DNA from: Streptomyces sp. LaPpAH-108
Lineage (GTDB): Bacteria; Actinomycetota; Actinomycetes; Streptomycetales; Streptomycetaceae
Reading direction: 5' to 3'
NCBI RefSeq assembly: GCF_000373625.1
Contig: NZ_KB891999.1
Span: 227,739 to 291,738 of the forward strand
DNA: 64,000 nucleotides
The translations under genes and the position numbers were made by a program. The notes beneath the pieces were generated by a model that ran no database searches, was not told where the DNA came from, and saw only the letters and a program-made list of their open reading frames with translations. Each line of letters begins with the position of its first letter. The first letter of the stretch is position 1. Positions 35,238-43,552 of this stretch are shown here, one piece after another.

Positions 35238-36148
35238 CAAAGCTCCTTGAGGGCGGCGTCGAACCCGTGCTGGTAGAGGTAGGCCACGACGAGCCGGTTC
35301 AGGCCGATACCGCAGCAGCCGCTCCACAGCTCCTGGCCTTCCACCGTGATGTGGAAGCTCTCGGTCTGGTGGGTGCCCTCGGCGGAGCAGCCAGAGATCT
35401 CCCGGAGGTCGAACCGCTCGTCGAAGTGGTCCGCCCAGCCCGGGCGGGCCCGGCCGGGGCGGTTGCTGCTGAGCGGGACCTCGATGTCCTGCACGGGCAC
35501 CTCGTCGGCGGTCTCCGCGTCGTCCTGCGCCGCGACGAGGGAGGGTATTTCCATGCAGCCCTCCGCGGCGACGACCTGCCAGCTCAGTCCCCAGCCGGAG
35601 AGGAGCTCGGTCAGTGTCCGGCGCACCTGGCCGCGGGTGGCCCGGACCTGCTCACGGGTGCCGAAGAAGACGTGCTCGATACGGAGGAACTCGCGCGCTT
35701 TGATGGGGCCGTCCAGGTCTGCGGAGTACTCGTTGCGCCAGGTCCAGCCGCCGAGGGTCTCCACGATGCGCAGCGGCAGCTCGTCCAGCGACAGTTGCCG
35801 GCCGCGCATGAGGTGGTAGAGGCTGATGCACTGGACCGGATCGAGGACCTGGTCACCGTCCACGCCTGCCGGGACGAGGAGTTCGGGCGCGTACTGGCTC
35901 AGCCGGAAGTCGTCGAGTGCCTGCCGCGGGATCAGGCGCGGGAACAGCCACTCCTCGAAGTCGTTGGCGTAGGCACGATCGAGGATCTCGCTCTGCAGGC
36001 GTCGCAGCAGGCGGACCCAGGGGGCACGGTAGACGTACTGGCCCTCCGCGAAGTTCTCGATCCACTTTCGGTCCAGCGCTTCGGCCACGATGTCGCCGCC
36101 GTGCAGGTCGCCGAACTCGGACATGTCGAGAATGGTGCCGAGCTTCAT
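35237..36148 (-). CDS. Stand-alone class II aminoacyl-tRNA synthetase-like enzyme (SerRS-like core)
   Basis: A 303-residue catalytic core. Motif 2 appears as TWRNEYSADLDGPIKAREFLRIEHVFFG (Arg-x-Glu then the Glu-Phe pair). The seryl-type EISGCSAEGTHQTESFHI follows, and motif 3 is GCCGIGLNRLVVAYL with the class II Arg. No N-terminal coiled coil or anticodon domain is present, so it resembles amino acid:[carrier protein] ligases or tailoring aaRS paralogues. It is coupled to the octose bisphosphatase gene upstream (ATGA) and the glycosyltransferase downstream. It probably activates an amino acid for transfer to a pathway intermediate. The amino acid is unknown. Confidence 0.75.
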   Translation of the reverse strand: MKLGTILDMSEFGDLHGGDIVAEALDRKWIENFAEGQYVYRAPWVRLLRRLQSEILDRAYANDFEEWLFPRLIPRQALDDFRLSQYAPELLVPAGVDGDQVLDPVQCISLYHLMRGRQLSLDELPLRIVETLGGWTWRNEYSADLDGPIKAREFLRIEHVFFGTREQVRATRGQVRRTLTELLSGWGLSWQVVAAEGCMEIPSLVAAQDDAETADEVPVQDIEVPLSSNRPGRARPGWADHFDERFDLREISGCSAEGTHQTESFHITVEGQELWSGCCGIGLNRLVVAYLYQHGFDAALKEL

Positions 36149-36771
36149 CGGGCTGACTCCTTGGGTGAAGGTGTTCCGTTGACGTGCCGGGCAGTTCGGG
36201 AACGGCGGTGACGCAGGACGGTGTGGGCGGCTTCCAGGAGACTCGGGGCGTAGTGCACGCCGGTCACCGTGCTGGCCCGCGGCGGGGTGCGTGGGCTGAT
36301 CAGGACCGTGGTGCATCCGGCGTTCAGACCGGCTTGTGCGTCGGTGGGACGGTCCCCGACGAGGTAACTGCCCTCGAGGTCCAACGACAGGTCGACGGCG
36401 GCCTGGCGCAGCAGCACGCTGGAGGGCTTGCGGCACCGGCAGCGGTGCCGCGCGCTGTGGGAGCACACGTAGACGCCGTCGAGCCGGCCCAGTCGGCGGT
36501 GCATCCGATCGAGCGCGGAGCGGTCGATCAGTCCTCGGGACAGGTCGGGCTGGTTCGTGAAGAGGGCGATCAGGGCACCGGCCCCACGCAGTTGGGTGAA
36601 GCATTCCTGGACGCCGGGCAGGGTGGTCCATTCCTGTGTGTGACGCGGGGAGGTGCGCCGTCCGCTCCGTAGGACGTGGGTGTTGAGCGTGCCGTCCCGG
36701 TCGAAGAACACGCACCATCCCCGGCCCCGTGCGGCAGTGGTCAGCTGTTCCACAGGTCCACCGACTTCCAC
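36145..36771 (-). CDS. HAD bisphosphatase, GmhB/LmbK type
   Basis: A 208-residue HAD phosphatase. The nucleophile motif is FFDRDGTLN, FTNQPDLSRG follows, and the zinc loop CSHSARHRCRCRKPSS has the GmhB C-x-H...C-x-C pattern. VGDRPTDAQAGLNAG supplies the acidic motif. In heptose pathways this enzyme removes the C7 phosphate; in the lincomycin octose pathway LmbK removes the C8 phosphate of octose 1,8-bisphosphate. The gene overlaps its upstream neighbour by 31 bases if GTG 36771 is used; internal GTGs near 36750 are alternatives. Confidence 0.85.
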   Translation of the reverse strand: MEVGGPVEQLTTAARGRGWCVFFDRDGTLNTHVLRSGRRTSPRHTQEWTTLPGVQECFTQLRGAGALIALFTNQPDLSRGLIDRSALDRMHRRLGRLDGVYVCSHSARHRCRCRKPSSVLLRQAAVDLSLDLEGSYLVGDRPTDAQAGLNAGCTTVLISPRTPPRASTVTGVHYAPSLLEAAHTVLRHRRSRTARHVNGTPSPKESAR

Positions 36772-38057
36772 CCGCGCGGGGTCGGTACACGGCTGCGACG
36801 CTCCGCCTGGGTCAGCCGCAGCAGCAAGGCGTGCCGCGGAGTGGCACTCTCGAAGAACGCCGGTTCGGTGAAGGCCGGATGCTCCACCGTCAGTACCACG
36901 CAGTCGGCATCGGCCGCTGCCTCGGTGAACGTGGTGCAGCGGTGCAGGTCCCGGAGGTCGGCGGTCTCGGCGATCGGATCGAAGGCGGTGACCCTGGCGC
37001 CCTGTGCGTGCAGTTCGTCGGCCAACCGCAGGGCCGCGGAGTCGCGGAGCGTGGACACCCCGGGCTTGTAGGTGAGGCCGAGCAGGCAGACTGTCCGCTC
37101 GGCGACGCCTTCGAGGTGCTTGTCCAGGGCTGCCAGCGGAGCCAGCGCGTGGACGGCGTTGGCATGGGCCACGGCGCGGAAGAGGCCGTCACGGCCGATG
37201 GGTTCACCGTGTTCCACGAGAGCGCGCACGTCACGGTGCAGGGTGGCGCCCGCGTACGGTTCTCCGGGTCGCAGCGGGGCTCCGGCGGCGACACGTTCGT
37301 CGGCGCGGACGCCGTCGAGGACGGTCACCGGATCGGCGCCGAAATGGCCGGCGATGGTCCCCAGCTCGTTGGCGAGGGTGATGCACAGAGCGAGATAGGC
37401 GTTGGTGCCGTGCTTGACCAGCTCTGCCTCGACGAGTCGCATGTGCAGCTCGTCGCAAGATCCGAGGCGCTCCAGCAAGTCACTTACAGCTTGGGGAAGT
37501 TGGGGAGCGTTGCATCCTACGACGGTCCGTACGGGGTGCAGGAAGTCGGTGATCGCTCGGCCCAGACGCAGGTTCTCGGGAATGTGGATGAGGTCGGGGC
37601 TGTCCACCGGCAGGCCTGCGGTGGCGAGGGCGGTGTCGCAGGTGCCCGCGCGGAGTTGGCTCGCAACGACGACGGGCCCGTGTCGCCGATGGTCCCCGAG
37701 CAGTCGACGCAGTGCGGTGACGGGCCGGGTGTCGGTGACGGTGCCGTCGGCGGCGGTTCCGGTGTCGTGGACGACAACGCTCATGTCGGCGTGCCGCAGG
37801 ACCTGGGCGGCCTGCGCCTCGCCGAGCACCGGTCGCAGGGTGCCTTTCTCTCGCGCGGTGGCGAGAATTCCCGCGATCTCGGGTTCGTCGCCGCAGCGGT
37901 GCCCACGGGTGAGGGCGTCGAAGGCTGCTCGGTCCGGTGTTTCGACGGCGTCAGGCCATAGGTGGACCGTGTAACCGAGCCGTGTCAGCCCGGCAGCAGT
38001 CACCGACGCGAGGTGCCAGTCGCCGATCAGCAGGACGTCAGGCATGCCCGGCTTCAC
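36741..38057 (-). CDS. UDP-glucose dehydrogenase-family enzyme, LmbL type
   Basis: A 438-residue member of the UGD/GMD family. Landmarks are the N-terminal IGDWHLASVTAAGLTRLGY, the conserved Lys in LVKHGTNAYLALCITLANELG, and LLGLTYKPGVSTLRDSAALRLADEL in the C-terminal Rossmann domain. The catalytic Cys motif of true UGDs (GGSCFPKD) reads AGATLHRD, so the thiol needed for four-electron oxidation to a uronate is missing. This fits a two-electron oxidation of a secondary alcohol, as proposed for LmbL on the GDP-octose. The start overlaps the epimerase stop by 20 bases; ATG 38045 is an alternative. Confidence 0.82.
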   Translation of the reverse strand: MKPGMPDVLLIGDWHLASVTAAGLTRLGYTVHLWPDAVETPDRAAFDALTRGHRCGDEPEIAGILATAREKGTLRPVLGEAQAAQVLRHADMSVVVHDTGTAADGTVTDTRPVTALRRLLGDHRRHGPVVVASQLRAGTCDTALATAGLPVDSPDLIHIPENLRLGRAITDFLHPVRTVVGCNAPQLPQAVSDLLERLGSCDELHMRLVEAELVKHGTNAYLALCITLANELGTIAGHFGADPVTVLDGVRADERVAAGAPLRPGEPYAGATLHRDVRALVEHGEPIGRDGLFRAVAHANAVHALAPLAALDKHLEGVAERTVCLLGLTYKPGVSTLRDSAALRLADELHAQGARVTAFDPIAETADLRDLHRCTTFTEAAADADCVVLTVEHPAFTEPAFFESATPRHALLLRLTQAERRSRVPTPRGWKSVDLWNS

Positions 38058-38997
38058 CTATCTGGCGGCGTACCGCCTCACGGATGGCGTCCTCGGACTC
38101 ACGCGAGCTGTGCCAGCCCATGGAGTGGGCCTTGGACAGGTCGAACTCCACCACCGGAACGTCGCCGGGCCAGCCGCGCTTGCCACCGCCGTACTCGATC
38201 TCCGAGTCCAGGCCGAGTTCTTCCAACACGATCGCGGCGATCCTGGCGACGGTGACGGTCTCGGTGGAGCCCAGGTTGGCGACAAGGATGTCAGTCTTCG
38301 CCGCGGCGGCCAGGTCGACGATGCCGCGGGCGCAGTCCTCGGCGAGGAAGTAGTTCTTGCGCTGGTGTCCGTCACCCAGGATGTGGAGCCGACTCGGGTC
38401 CTCGCGCAGCTTTTTGAGGAAGTCGTAGATGACTCCGTGGTTCATGCGTCCGCCGACCACGTTGCCGAAGCGGAAGATGCTCGCCCGGAAGCCGTAGAGG
38501 TGGCAGTAGGAGGAGATCAGCGCTTCGGCGCCGAGTTTGGCCGCGCCGTAGACGGAGATGGGCAGCATGGGGCCGTGGTGCTCGGCGGTGGGGCGCTGCG
38601 CGAGTTCGCCGTAGACGGTCGAGGAGGAGGAGAAGACGATCTGTCTCACGTCGGCCCGCCGCATGGCTTCCAGGACCGAGCGGGTTCCCAGAACCGACTG
38701 CTGGATGTCGACCCAGTTGTCCTCGAGGCCGACGCGCATGTCGACGCTGGCGGCCAGGTGGATGACCTGGTCCACGCCGTCCGACATCACCTCGGTCAGC
38801 CGGTCGGTTTCCAGGATGTCCAGTTCGTGGACGACGACAGTGCTGTCACGCTCGTGAGGTTCGATCCACGTGCGGGTGGTGTTGGAGAAATTGTCGACCA
38901 CCACCACGGGTGTGCTGTCCGCGGCGACCAGGTGGTCGACGACATGGCTTCCGATGAAACCGGCGCCGCCGGTCACCAGGGTGCGAGGTCGGGTCAT
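38038..38997 (-). CDS. NAD-dependent sugar epimerase (extended SDR), LmbM type
   Basis: A 319-residue extended SDR. The cofactor motif TGGAGFIGSH opens the protein, VIHLAASVDM and SSSSTVYGE follow, and the catalytic pair is in SVYGAAKLGAEAL. RFGNVVGGR and DGHQRKNYF belong to the sugar-nucleotide site. In the lincosamide route LmbM epimerises C4 of the GDP-octose to give the galacto configuration. ATGA coupling links it to the isomerase gene upstream. Without the operon context it would be called a generic UDP-glucose 4-epimerase-like protein. Confidence 0.85.
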   Translation of the reverse strand: MTRPRTLVTGGAGFIGSHVVDHLVAADSTPVVVVDNFSNTTRTWIEPHERDSTVVVHELDILETDRLTEVMSDGVDQVIHLAASVDMRVGLEDNWVDIQQSVLGTRSVLEAMRRADVRQIVFSSSSTVYGELAQRPTAEHHGPMLPISVYGAAKLGAEALISSYCHLYGFRASIFRFGNVVGGRMNHGVIYDFLKKLREDPSRLHILGDGHQRKNYFLAEDCARGIVDLAAAAKTDILVANLGSTETVTVARIAAIVLEELGLDSEIEYGGGKRGWPGDVPVVEFDLSKAHSMGWHSSRESEDAIREAVRRQIGEAGHA

Positions 38998-39602
38998 CGC
39001 TTTTCTCCATCGGTGAGGGCAAGACAGAGGGCGTGGGCGACGAGGAGGTGCACGGACTCGATACCGGGCGTGGCGAGCGGCTCACGGTCCAGCGGGACGT
39101 TGATGTGCACATCGGCCAGATCGGAGGTGGCTCCCCCGTCGAAGCCGGTCACGGCGATCACCGTGACACCTCGTTTGCGGGCGAAGGCGGCCAGCTCCAC
39201 CAGACCGCGTGAGACGGAGCCGTCGCGGGCGCCACCGTGCACGGAGAAGAGCACAACGGCGTCGCGGGCCTCGGCGTGGCTGGGCAGCCATGGTTCAGCC
39301 AGGTAGGCCAAGGCCAGGCCGGGGTCGTCGTCATTGGTCCATGCCGTATGGCAGGCGATGTTGTCCAGCAGGGCGACGGCGCGCAGATGCGGCTCGTGGG
39401 GGGTGCGGGTGAATTTGGTCAGGTCGGCGGCGAAGTGGGAGGCGGTGGAGCTGGATCCGCCGATCCCGGCGGTCAGGACGACACCACGGGTCGCACGGCA
39501 GTCGGCGAGCACCCCTACGGCCGCAGCGAGCGCGTCCGTGTCCAGGCCGGCCGTGACGGTGGCGGCCGCGTCGCGGAGCGCTGTGATGCTGGACAGACTC
39601 AT
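38994..39602 (-). CDS. SIS-domain phosphosugar isomerase, LmbN/GmhA type
   Basis: A 202-residue single SIS domain. TAGIGGSSSTASHFAADLTKF is the GmhA-like phosphate-binding helix, VVLFSVHGGARDGSVSRGLVELAAFA is the second phosphate loop, and VIAVTGFDGGATSDLADVHINV follows, as in sedoheptulose-7-P isomerases. In lincomycin biosynthesis the LmbN isomerase domain turns octulose 8-phosphate into octose 8-phosphate. From memory LmbN also carries an N-terminal carrier-protein domain; none is present here. It is coupled by ATGA to both neighbours. Confidence 0.85.
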   Translation of the reverse strand: MSLSSITALRDAAATVTAGLDTDALAAAVGVLADCRATRGVVLTAGIGGSSSTASHFAADLTKFTRTPHEPHLRAVALLDNIACHTAWTNDDDPGLALAYLAEPWLPSHAEARDAVVLFSVHGGARDGSVSRGLVELAAFARKRGVTVIAVTGFDGGATSDLADVHINVPLDREPLATPGIESVHLLVAHALCLALTDGEKR

Positions 39603-40603
39603 GGTGTCTCCTTCGTGACGGGGGTCCAGCGGCCTCGGTGGGTGGAGCGGTAGGCGGCCTCGACGACGGCAAGGGCACGTCGGCCGGCCGGATCAGGGGG
39701 CGGCGCGGGGTCCTGTGCGATCGTCTCCCGGAAGTGGGTCCATTCCGCGGCCCAGGACCGGTCGGCGCCGCGGAACCGGGTGACCTGCGCGCCGAACGGC
39801 CCGTCGTCGCGGTGTTCGACCGTCAGGGTCTGCTCGCCGTAAGAGCCGGTCAGGCCGTCGATCCGCACGGTGGCCCGTTCGAAGGTGACTTCGAACAGGA
39901 AGCGGTTGTGCCACTGGCTCAGGCTGCTGCGGACCATGGCGACCTGGCCGACGGCCGATCGCAGCATGACGTGGGCGTCGTCCTCGATACCGGTCGGCAG
40001 GCCGAACGAGTGCTGGGTGTGAGCGATCACGTCGTCGATCGGCCACAGCAGTCCGTCGATCAGGTCGATCAGGTGAATGCCCTGTTCCATCAGTTGCCCG
40101 CCCGACACGACGCCCGGGTCGGCGCGCCACTCCTCCGAGTAACCCTCGCGGATGCCGTAGCCATACACGCCCAGGGCGGAGAGGGGTCTGCCGTACTCGC
40201 CATCGGCCACGATCCGGGCCAGAGCACGGACGGCGGGGTGGAAGCGGTGGTTGAACCCGCAGTGCAAGGCCCTCCCCTGGTCGCGTGCCACGGCCTCCAT
40301 CCGGGCCGCCTCCTCGCTGCTGCGAGCGAGCGGCTTCTCGCACAGGACGTGTTTTCCGGCTGTGAGAGCCGCAATGGTCGCCGCGAGGTGCGAGTCGGGT
40401 GGCGTCGCGACGATGACCGCGTCCAGTCCGGGCTGCGCGAGGAGTTGGTCCCAGTGGTCGAACACGCGGGCTCTGACCGAGTGGGCGCGCGCCCAGCTCT
40501 CGTCCGCTTCGGGTGCGGCGATACCGACCAACTCGTCGTCCGACTCCAGTGCTGAAAGACGCCGCCCGCACTGCAGCCCGGCACCGATCACGCCGACGCG
40601 CAT
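39599..40603 (-). CDS. Gfo/Idh/MocA-family oxidoreductase, LmbZ type
   Basis: A 334-residue NAD(P)-dependent oxidoreductase. The Rossmann motif is VGVIGAGLQCG, the catalytic Lys is in VLCEKPLARS, the substrate helix is CGFNHRFHPAVRAL, and the catalytic GIHLIDLIDGLLW carries the family His. ATG 40603 has GAGGGGG upstream and overlaps the kinase stop by 16 bases; ATG 40617 is possible. In the lincosamide route LmbZ works with LmbL and LmbS in the oxidation and deoxygenation that set up C6 amination. The exact reaction here is inferred from gene order. Confidence 0.85.
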   Translation of the reverse strand: MRVGVIGAGLQCGRRLSALESDDELVGIAAPEADESWARAHSVRARVFDHWDQLLAQPGLDAVIVATPPDSHLAATIAALTAGKHVLCEKPLARSSEEAARMEAVARDQGRALHCGFNHRFHPAVRALARIVADGEYGRPLSALGVYGYGIREGYSEEWRADPGVVSGGQLMEQGIHLIDLIDGLLWPIDDVIAHTQHSFGLPTGIEDDAHVMLRSAVGQVAMVRSSLSQWHNRFLFEVTFERATVRIDGLTGSYGEQTLTVEHRDDGPFGAQVTRFRGADRSWAAEWTHFRETIAQDPAPPPDPAGRRALAVVEAAYRSTHRGRWTPVTKETP

Positions 40604-41616
40604 GTGTCCCCCTCGCATCGGCCGAGTTCCGCCGTCGACCAGGTGCTGTCCAGGCCCTGTTGGGAAATCTGTAAGGGGACGCGCGTGAGGCCAAGGCCGT
40701 CCAGAAAAGCCCGGGCGCGTTCGCTGCGAGGGGGATCGGCCGCGATGAGCACGTGCCCACCGCCTCCGGCGCCGATCAGTTTGAACCCGGCTATTCCGTC
40801 GGCGTCCCGAGCTTCCCCGATCCGTCGGCACACGGGGTGGTCGGTGGCCGGATTGGCGACGATCTTCCGGGCCCAGTGCGCCCGGAGGGCTGCTCCGACC
40901 ACGGCGATGTCACCGCTCAGGAAGGCTTCCTCGGTGAGCGCCGCGGCGCCCGTCGCCTGCCGGTGGTGTTCGGGGGTGACTTCTGGGGCCCGGGACAGGA
41001 CACGGGAGGCATCGCGGGTGCCGGGGAGCCGGTAGAGCAGCAGACCGTTGTCGATGAGCCGGGCCAGCGCAGAGTTCAAAGGGGGACTGGGGGTGGCGGT
41101 GACGGAACCGTCGGGTTCGAAGCGGAGGCGCTGCACGCCGCCCAGTGCTGCTGCCCAGGCGTCCTGCTGTCCGATCGTGCGGCCGAGTACCTCGCGTTCG
41201 AGCCGGAACGCCAGGGAAGCGGTCTTCTGCGGCGACAGAGAACGACCACTCCAGCGAGCGAGCGCGTCAACGAGGGCGACGGAGTAGGCGCCGGAACCGC
41301 CGAGTCCCGAACCGGGCGGTACGAGGGAGCCCACGGCGATGCTGGGCAGGCTGCTCAACCCGAGGACGACCGCCGCGGCCGCGGGATACGGGTGCCGCGC
41401 GGCGTCGGCGGGCGGCAGGAAGTAATGCCACGGGGTGCCTGTCGCGTTCAGCTCGGCCAACGCGCGGGCCGGCCGGTCGGCGACACTGACGTGAACACGC
41501 AGCGACAGGGCTGCCGCAACGACGGTGGTGGGGCCGTGGCGGTAGTACTCGGGTAGGTCGGTGCCTCCGCCGGCGATGCTGACGCGCATCGGAGCGGAGC
41601 TGCGAACCGTCGTCAT
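40588..41616 (-). CDS. GHMP sugar kinase, LmbP/HddA type
   Basis: A 342-residue GHMP kinase. RVSIAGGGTDLPEYY at the N-terminus is the hallmark of heptose/octose 1-kinases. The ATP loop is PPGSGLGGSGAYSVAL, and motif 3 is KLIGAGGGGHVL. It would phosphorylate the anomeric OH of octose 8-phosphate to the 1,8-bisphosphate. ATG 41616 overlaps the nucleotidyltransferase stop (ATGA). It is a full-length family member. Confidence 0.88.
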   Translation of the reverse strand: MTTVRSSAPMRVSIAGGGTDLPEYYRHGPTTVVAAALSLRVHVSVADRPARALAELNATGTPWHYFLPPADAARHPYPAAAAVVLGLSSLPSIAVGSLVPPGSGLGGSGAYSVALVDALARWSGRSLSPQKTASLAFRLEREVLGRTIGQQDAWAAALGGVQRLRFEPDGSVTATPSPPLNSALARLIDNGLLLYRLPGTRDASRVLSRAPEVTPEHHRQATGAAALTEEAFLSGDIAVVGAALRAHWARKIVANPATDHPVCRRIGEARDADGIAGFKLIGAGGGGHVLIAADPPRSERARAFLDGLGLTRVPLQISQQGLDSTWSTAELGRCEGDTCASA

Positions 41617-42389
41617 CGGCGCTGTCTCTCGGCTCGGGAGGGCGTGATGCACGGCCCGCTGGGAAGATCGGCCAGGGTGGCGCAAGCGTGCCGCCAGCGA
41701 TCCGGGGTGCCGATCTCGATGATCGACTCGTCGCAGATCCAGTGGGCGAGCCCGCGTCGGGCGGCAAGAGCCCCGAAGAACGGACTGTCGCTGTCGCCGG
41801 GATGGGACTCCAGCGCGTCGCGGCGAAGGAACCGGACCCCGCGGTCGATGTACGGCGCGCCGGATCCCTTGTCGTAGCGGTCGACCCACGGCCCGTCGAC
41901 GCTGATGTTGCCCGGATCATGTGAACGGCTCGTGGGGGCGACCGACATGACGGCCTGTGCCTGTTGTCGACGCAGGATGCCGCTGAGGGCTTGCCACAAG
42001 TCTCTTCTGTCGGGCGGAAGGACGTCCCCGAGAACGAGGAGGAACTCCTCGTCGAGGCGGGACAACGCTTCGCGCAGCGCCCCGACGGGACCGGCAGGCG
42101 CGGCTTCCACGAGGGTCTCCACGTGAAGAGGTGTTTCGGTTCCGGGAAGTGGGATGGACGGCAATTCTCCCTGATGAGGTGGCTGCCAGGCCCGAGCCAG
42201 CTCCCGTACGGAACGGGCGTCGTGCCCCGCGAGAAGCAGGACTCGGTCGACAGGCGGCCGGACGGCCCGGTCCAGTACGTGGCTCAGGAAGGGACGGCCT
42301 GCGACGGGAAGCATGCACTTCTGCACACCACCGCTGACCGACGCCATCCGGGTTCCGAGCCCGCCGCAGAGAACGACCAACTGGGTCAT
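41613..42389 (-). CDS. Sugar-1-phosphate nucleotidyltransferase, LmbO/HddC type
   Basis: A 258-residue GT-A-fold nucleotidyltransferase. The signature CGGLGTRM (with KCMLPVAGRPFLSHVLD) binds the nucleotide, EFLLVLGDVLPP holds the metal Asp, and IEIGTPDRWRHA closes the domain. The family makes GDP-heptose (HddC) or, as LmbO, GDP-octose. The position between kinase and aminotransferase matches the lincomycin order. ATGA couples it to both neighbours. Confidence 0.87.
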   Translation of the reverse strand: MTQLVVLCGGLGTRMASVSGGVQKCMLPVAGRPFLSHVLDRAVRPPVDRVLLLAGHDARSVRELARAWQPPHQGELPSIPLPGTETPLHVETLVEAAPAGPVGALREALSRLDEEFLLVLGDVLPPDRRDLWQALSGILRRQQAQAVMSVAPTSRSHDPGNISVDGPWVDRYDKGSGAPYIDRGVRFLRRDALESHPGDSDSPFFGALAARRGLAHWICDESIIEIGTPDRWRHACATLADLPSGPCITPSRAERQRR

Positions 42390-43552
42390 CGCGGACCGGT
42401 GACTCGCCGAAGTTCGTCCGTCAGGGCCGCGATGACGGAGTCCACATCCTCGTTCGTCATCGCCGGGAAGAGCGGCAGCGACAAAAGCCTTCGGTAGGCG
42501 GCGGCGGCGACAGGGAAGGCACGGGCGGCGGAAGGCAGTTCGGCACGGTAGTAGCTGAACTGGTGCAGCGGTCTGAAGTGGACGCTGGTTCCGATGCCGC
42601 GTCGGCGGAGCCGGTCCGCCACGTCATCACGGTCGACACCCTCGGGCAACTGGACGGCGTAGAGGTACCACGATGAACTGTCCGATGCGGTGTCGGCGAG
42701 CGGCAGCAGCAGGCCGGTCAGGGATGCGAGACCCTTCGCGTAGCGCTCCGCGATCGCACGGCGGCGTTCGTGCAGCGCGTCGCAGCGATCCAACTGGCAG
42801 CGCAACAGCGCCGCGGCCACATCCGGCATGTTGTATTTCATGCCGGCCGCGACGACGTCGTAGTGCGGCGACCGTCCCGAATGGTGCCGCGCGAACGCGT
42901 CGCGGTCGATGCCGTGGGCACTCAGCGTCCGGGCCCTTGCCACCAGGTCCGCGCGACGGCAGACCAGGAGGCCGCCTTCGGCGCTGGTGAGTGGCTTCGT
43001 GACGAAGAACGAGAACGCCGTGGCGTCCGCGAGCCGGCCGGGCGTCACCCCGTCCCGTTCGGCGGGCAGAGCGTGGGCCGAGTCCTCGATGAGGGCCACG
43101 CCGTGTTCGTCGCACAGTCGGCGTAGTGCTCGCATGTCGGCCATGCGGCCGGCGAAGTGAACGGCCATCACGGCGCGCGTGCGCCTGGTGAGATGCTGTC
43201 GCACCTGGTCCAGGTCGATGGTGAGCCTGTGCGGCTCGACATCGACCAGCACAGGGGTGGCGCCCGCGTGCACAACCGTGGCCGCGGATGCCGTGAAGGT
43301 CGTCGTGGGCACGATGACCTCGTCGCCCGGACCCACTCTGAGCGCCAGAAGTGCGAGATGCAGCGCCGCGGTACCGGAGTTGAGCAGCAGGGAGTGCTCG
43401 ACACCGAGGTAGCGGCTGAAGCGGTTCTCGGTGTCCCGCGCGACGGAACCCGTGCCGATCCATCCGCCGCGCAATACCTCGGTGACGGCGGAGATCTCCT
43501 CTTCCCCAATGAAAGGGGCCGCGAACGGTACCTGTGCCGGGACCTCGGTCAT
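42386..43552 (-). CDS. DegT/DnrJ/EryC1-family sugar aminotransferase, LmbS type
   Basis: A 388-residue PLP aminotransferase. GGWIGTGSVARDTENRF is the N-terminal substrate motif, NSGTAALHLALLALRVGPGDEV is next, LIEDSAHALPAERDG carries the PLP Asp, and the aldimine Lys is in FSFFVTKPLTSAEGG. YNMPDVAAALLRCQLDR is typical of sugar aminotransferases. By gene order it should install the C6 amino group of the octose, as LmbS does in lincomycin. ATG 43552 overlaps the transaldolase stop (ATGA). Confidence 0.88.
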   Translation of the reverse strand: MTEVPAQVPFAAPFIGEEEISAVTEVLRGGWIGTGSVARDTENRFSRYLGVEHSLLLNSGTAALHLALLALRVGPGDEVIVPTTTFTASAATVVHAGATPVLVDVEPHRLTIDLDQVRQHLTRRTRAVMAVHFAGRMADMRALRRLCDEHGVALIEDSAHALPAERDGVTPGRLADATAFSFFVTKPLTSAEGGLLVCRRADLVARARTLSAHGIDRDAFARHHSGRSPHYDVVAAGMKYNMPDVAAALLRCQLDRCDALHERRRAIAERYAKGLASLTGLLLPLADTASDSSSWYLYAVQLPEGVDRDDVADRLRRRGIGTSVHFRPLHQFSYYRAELPSAARAFPVAAAAYRRLLSLPLFPAMTNEDVDSVIAALTDELRRVTGPR

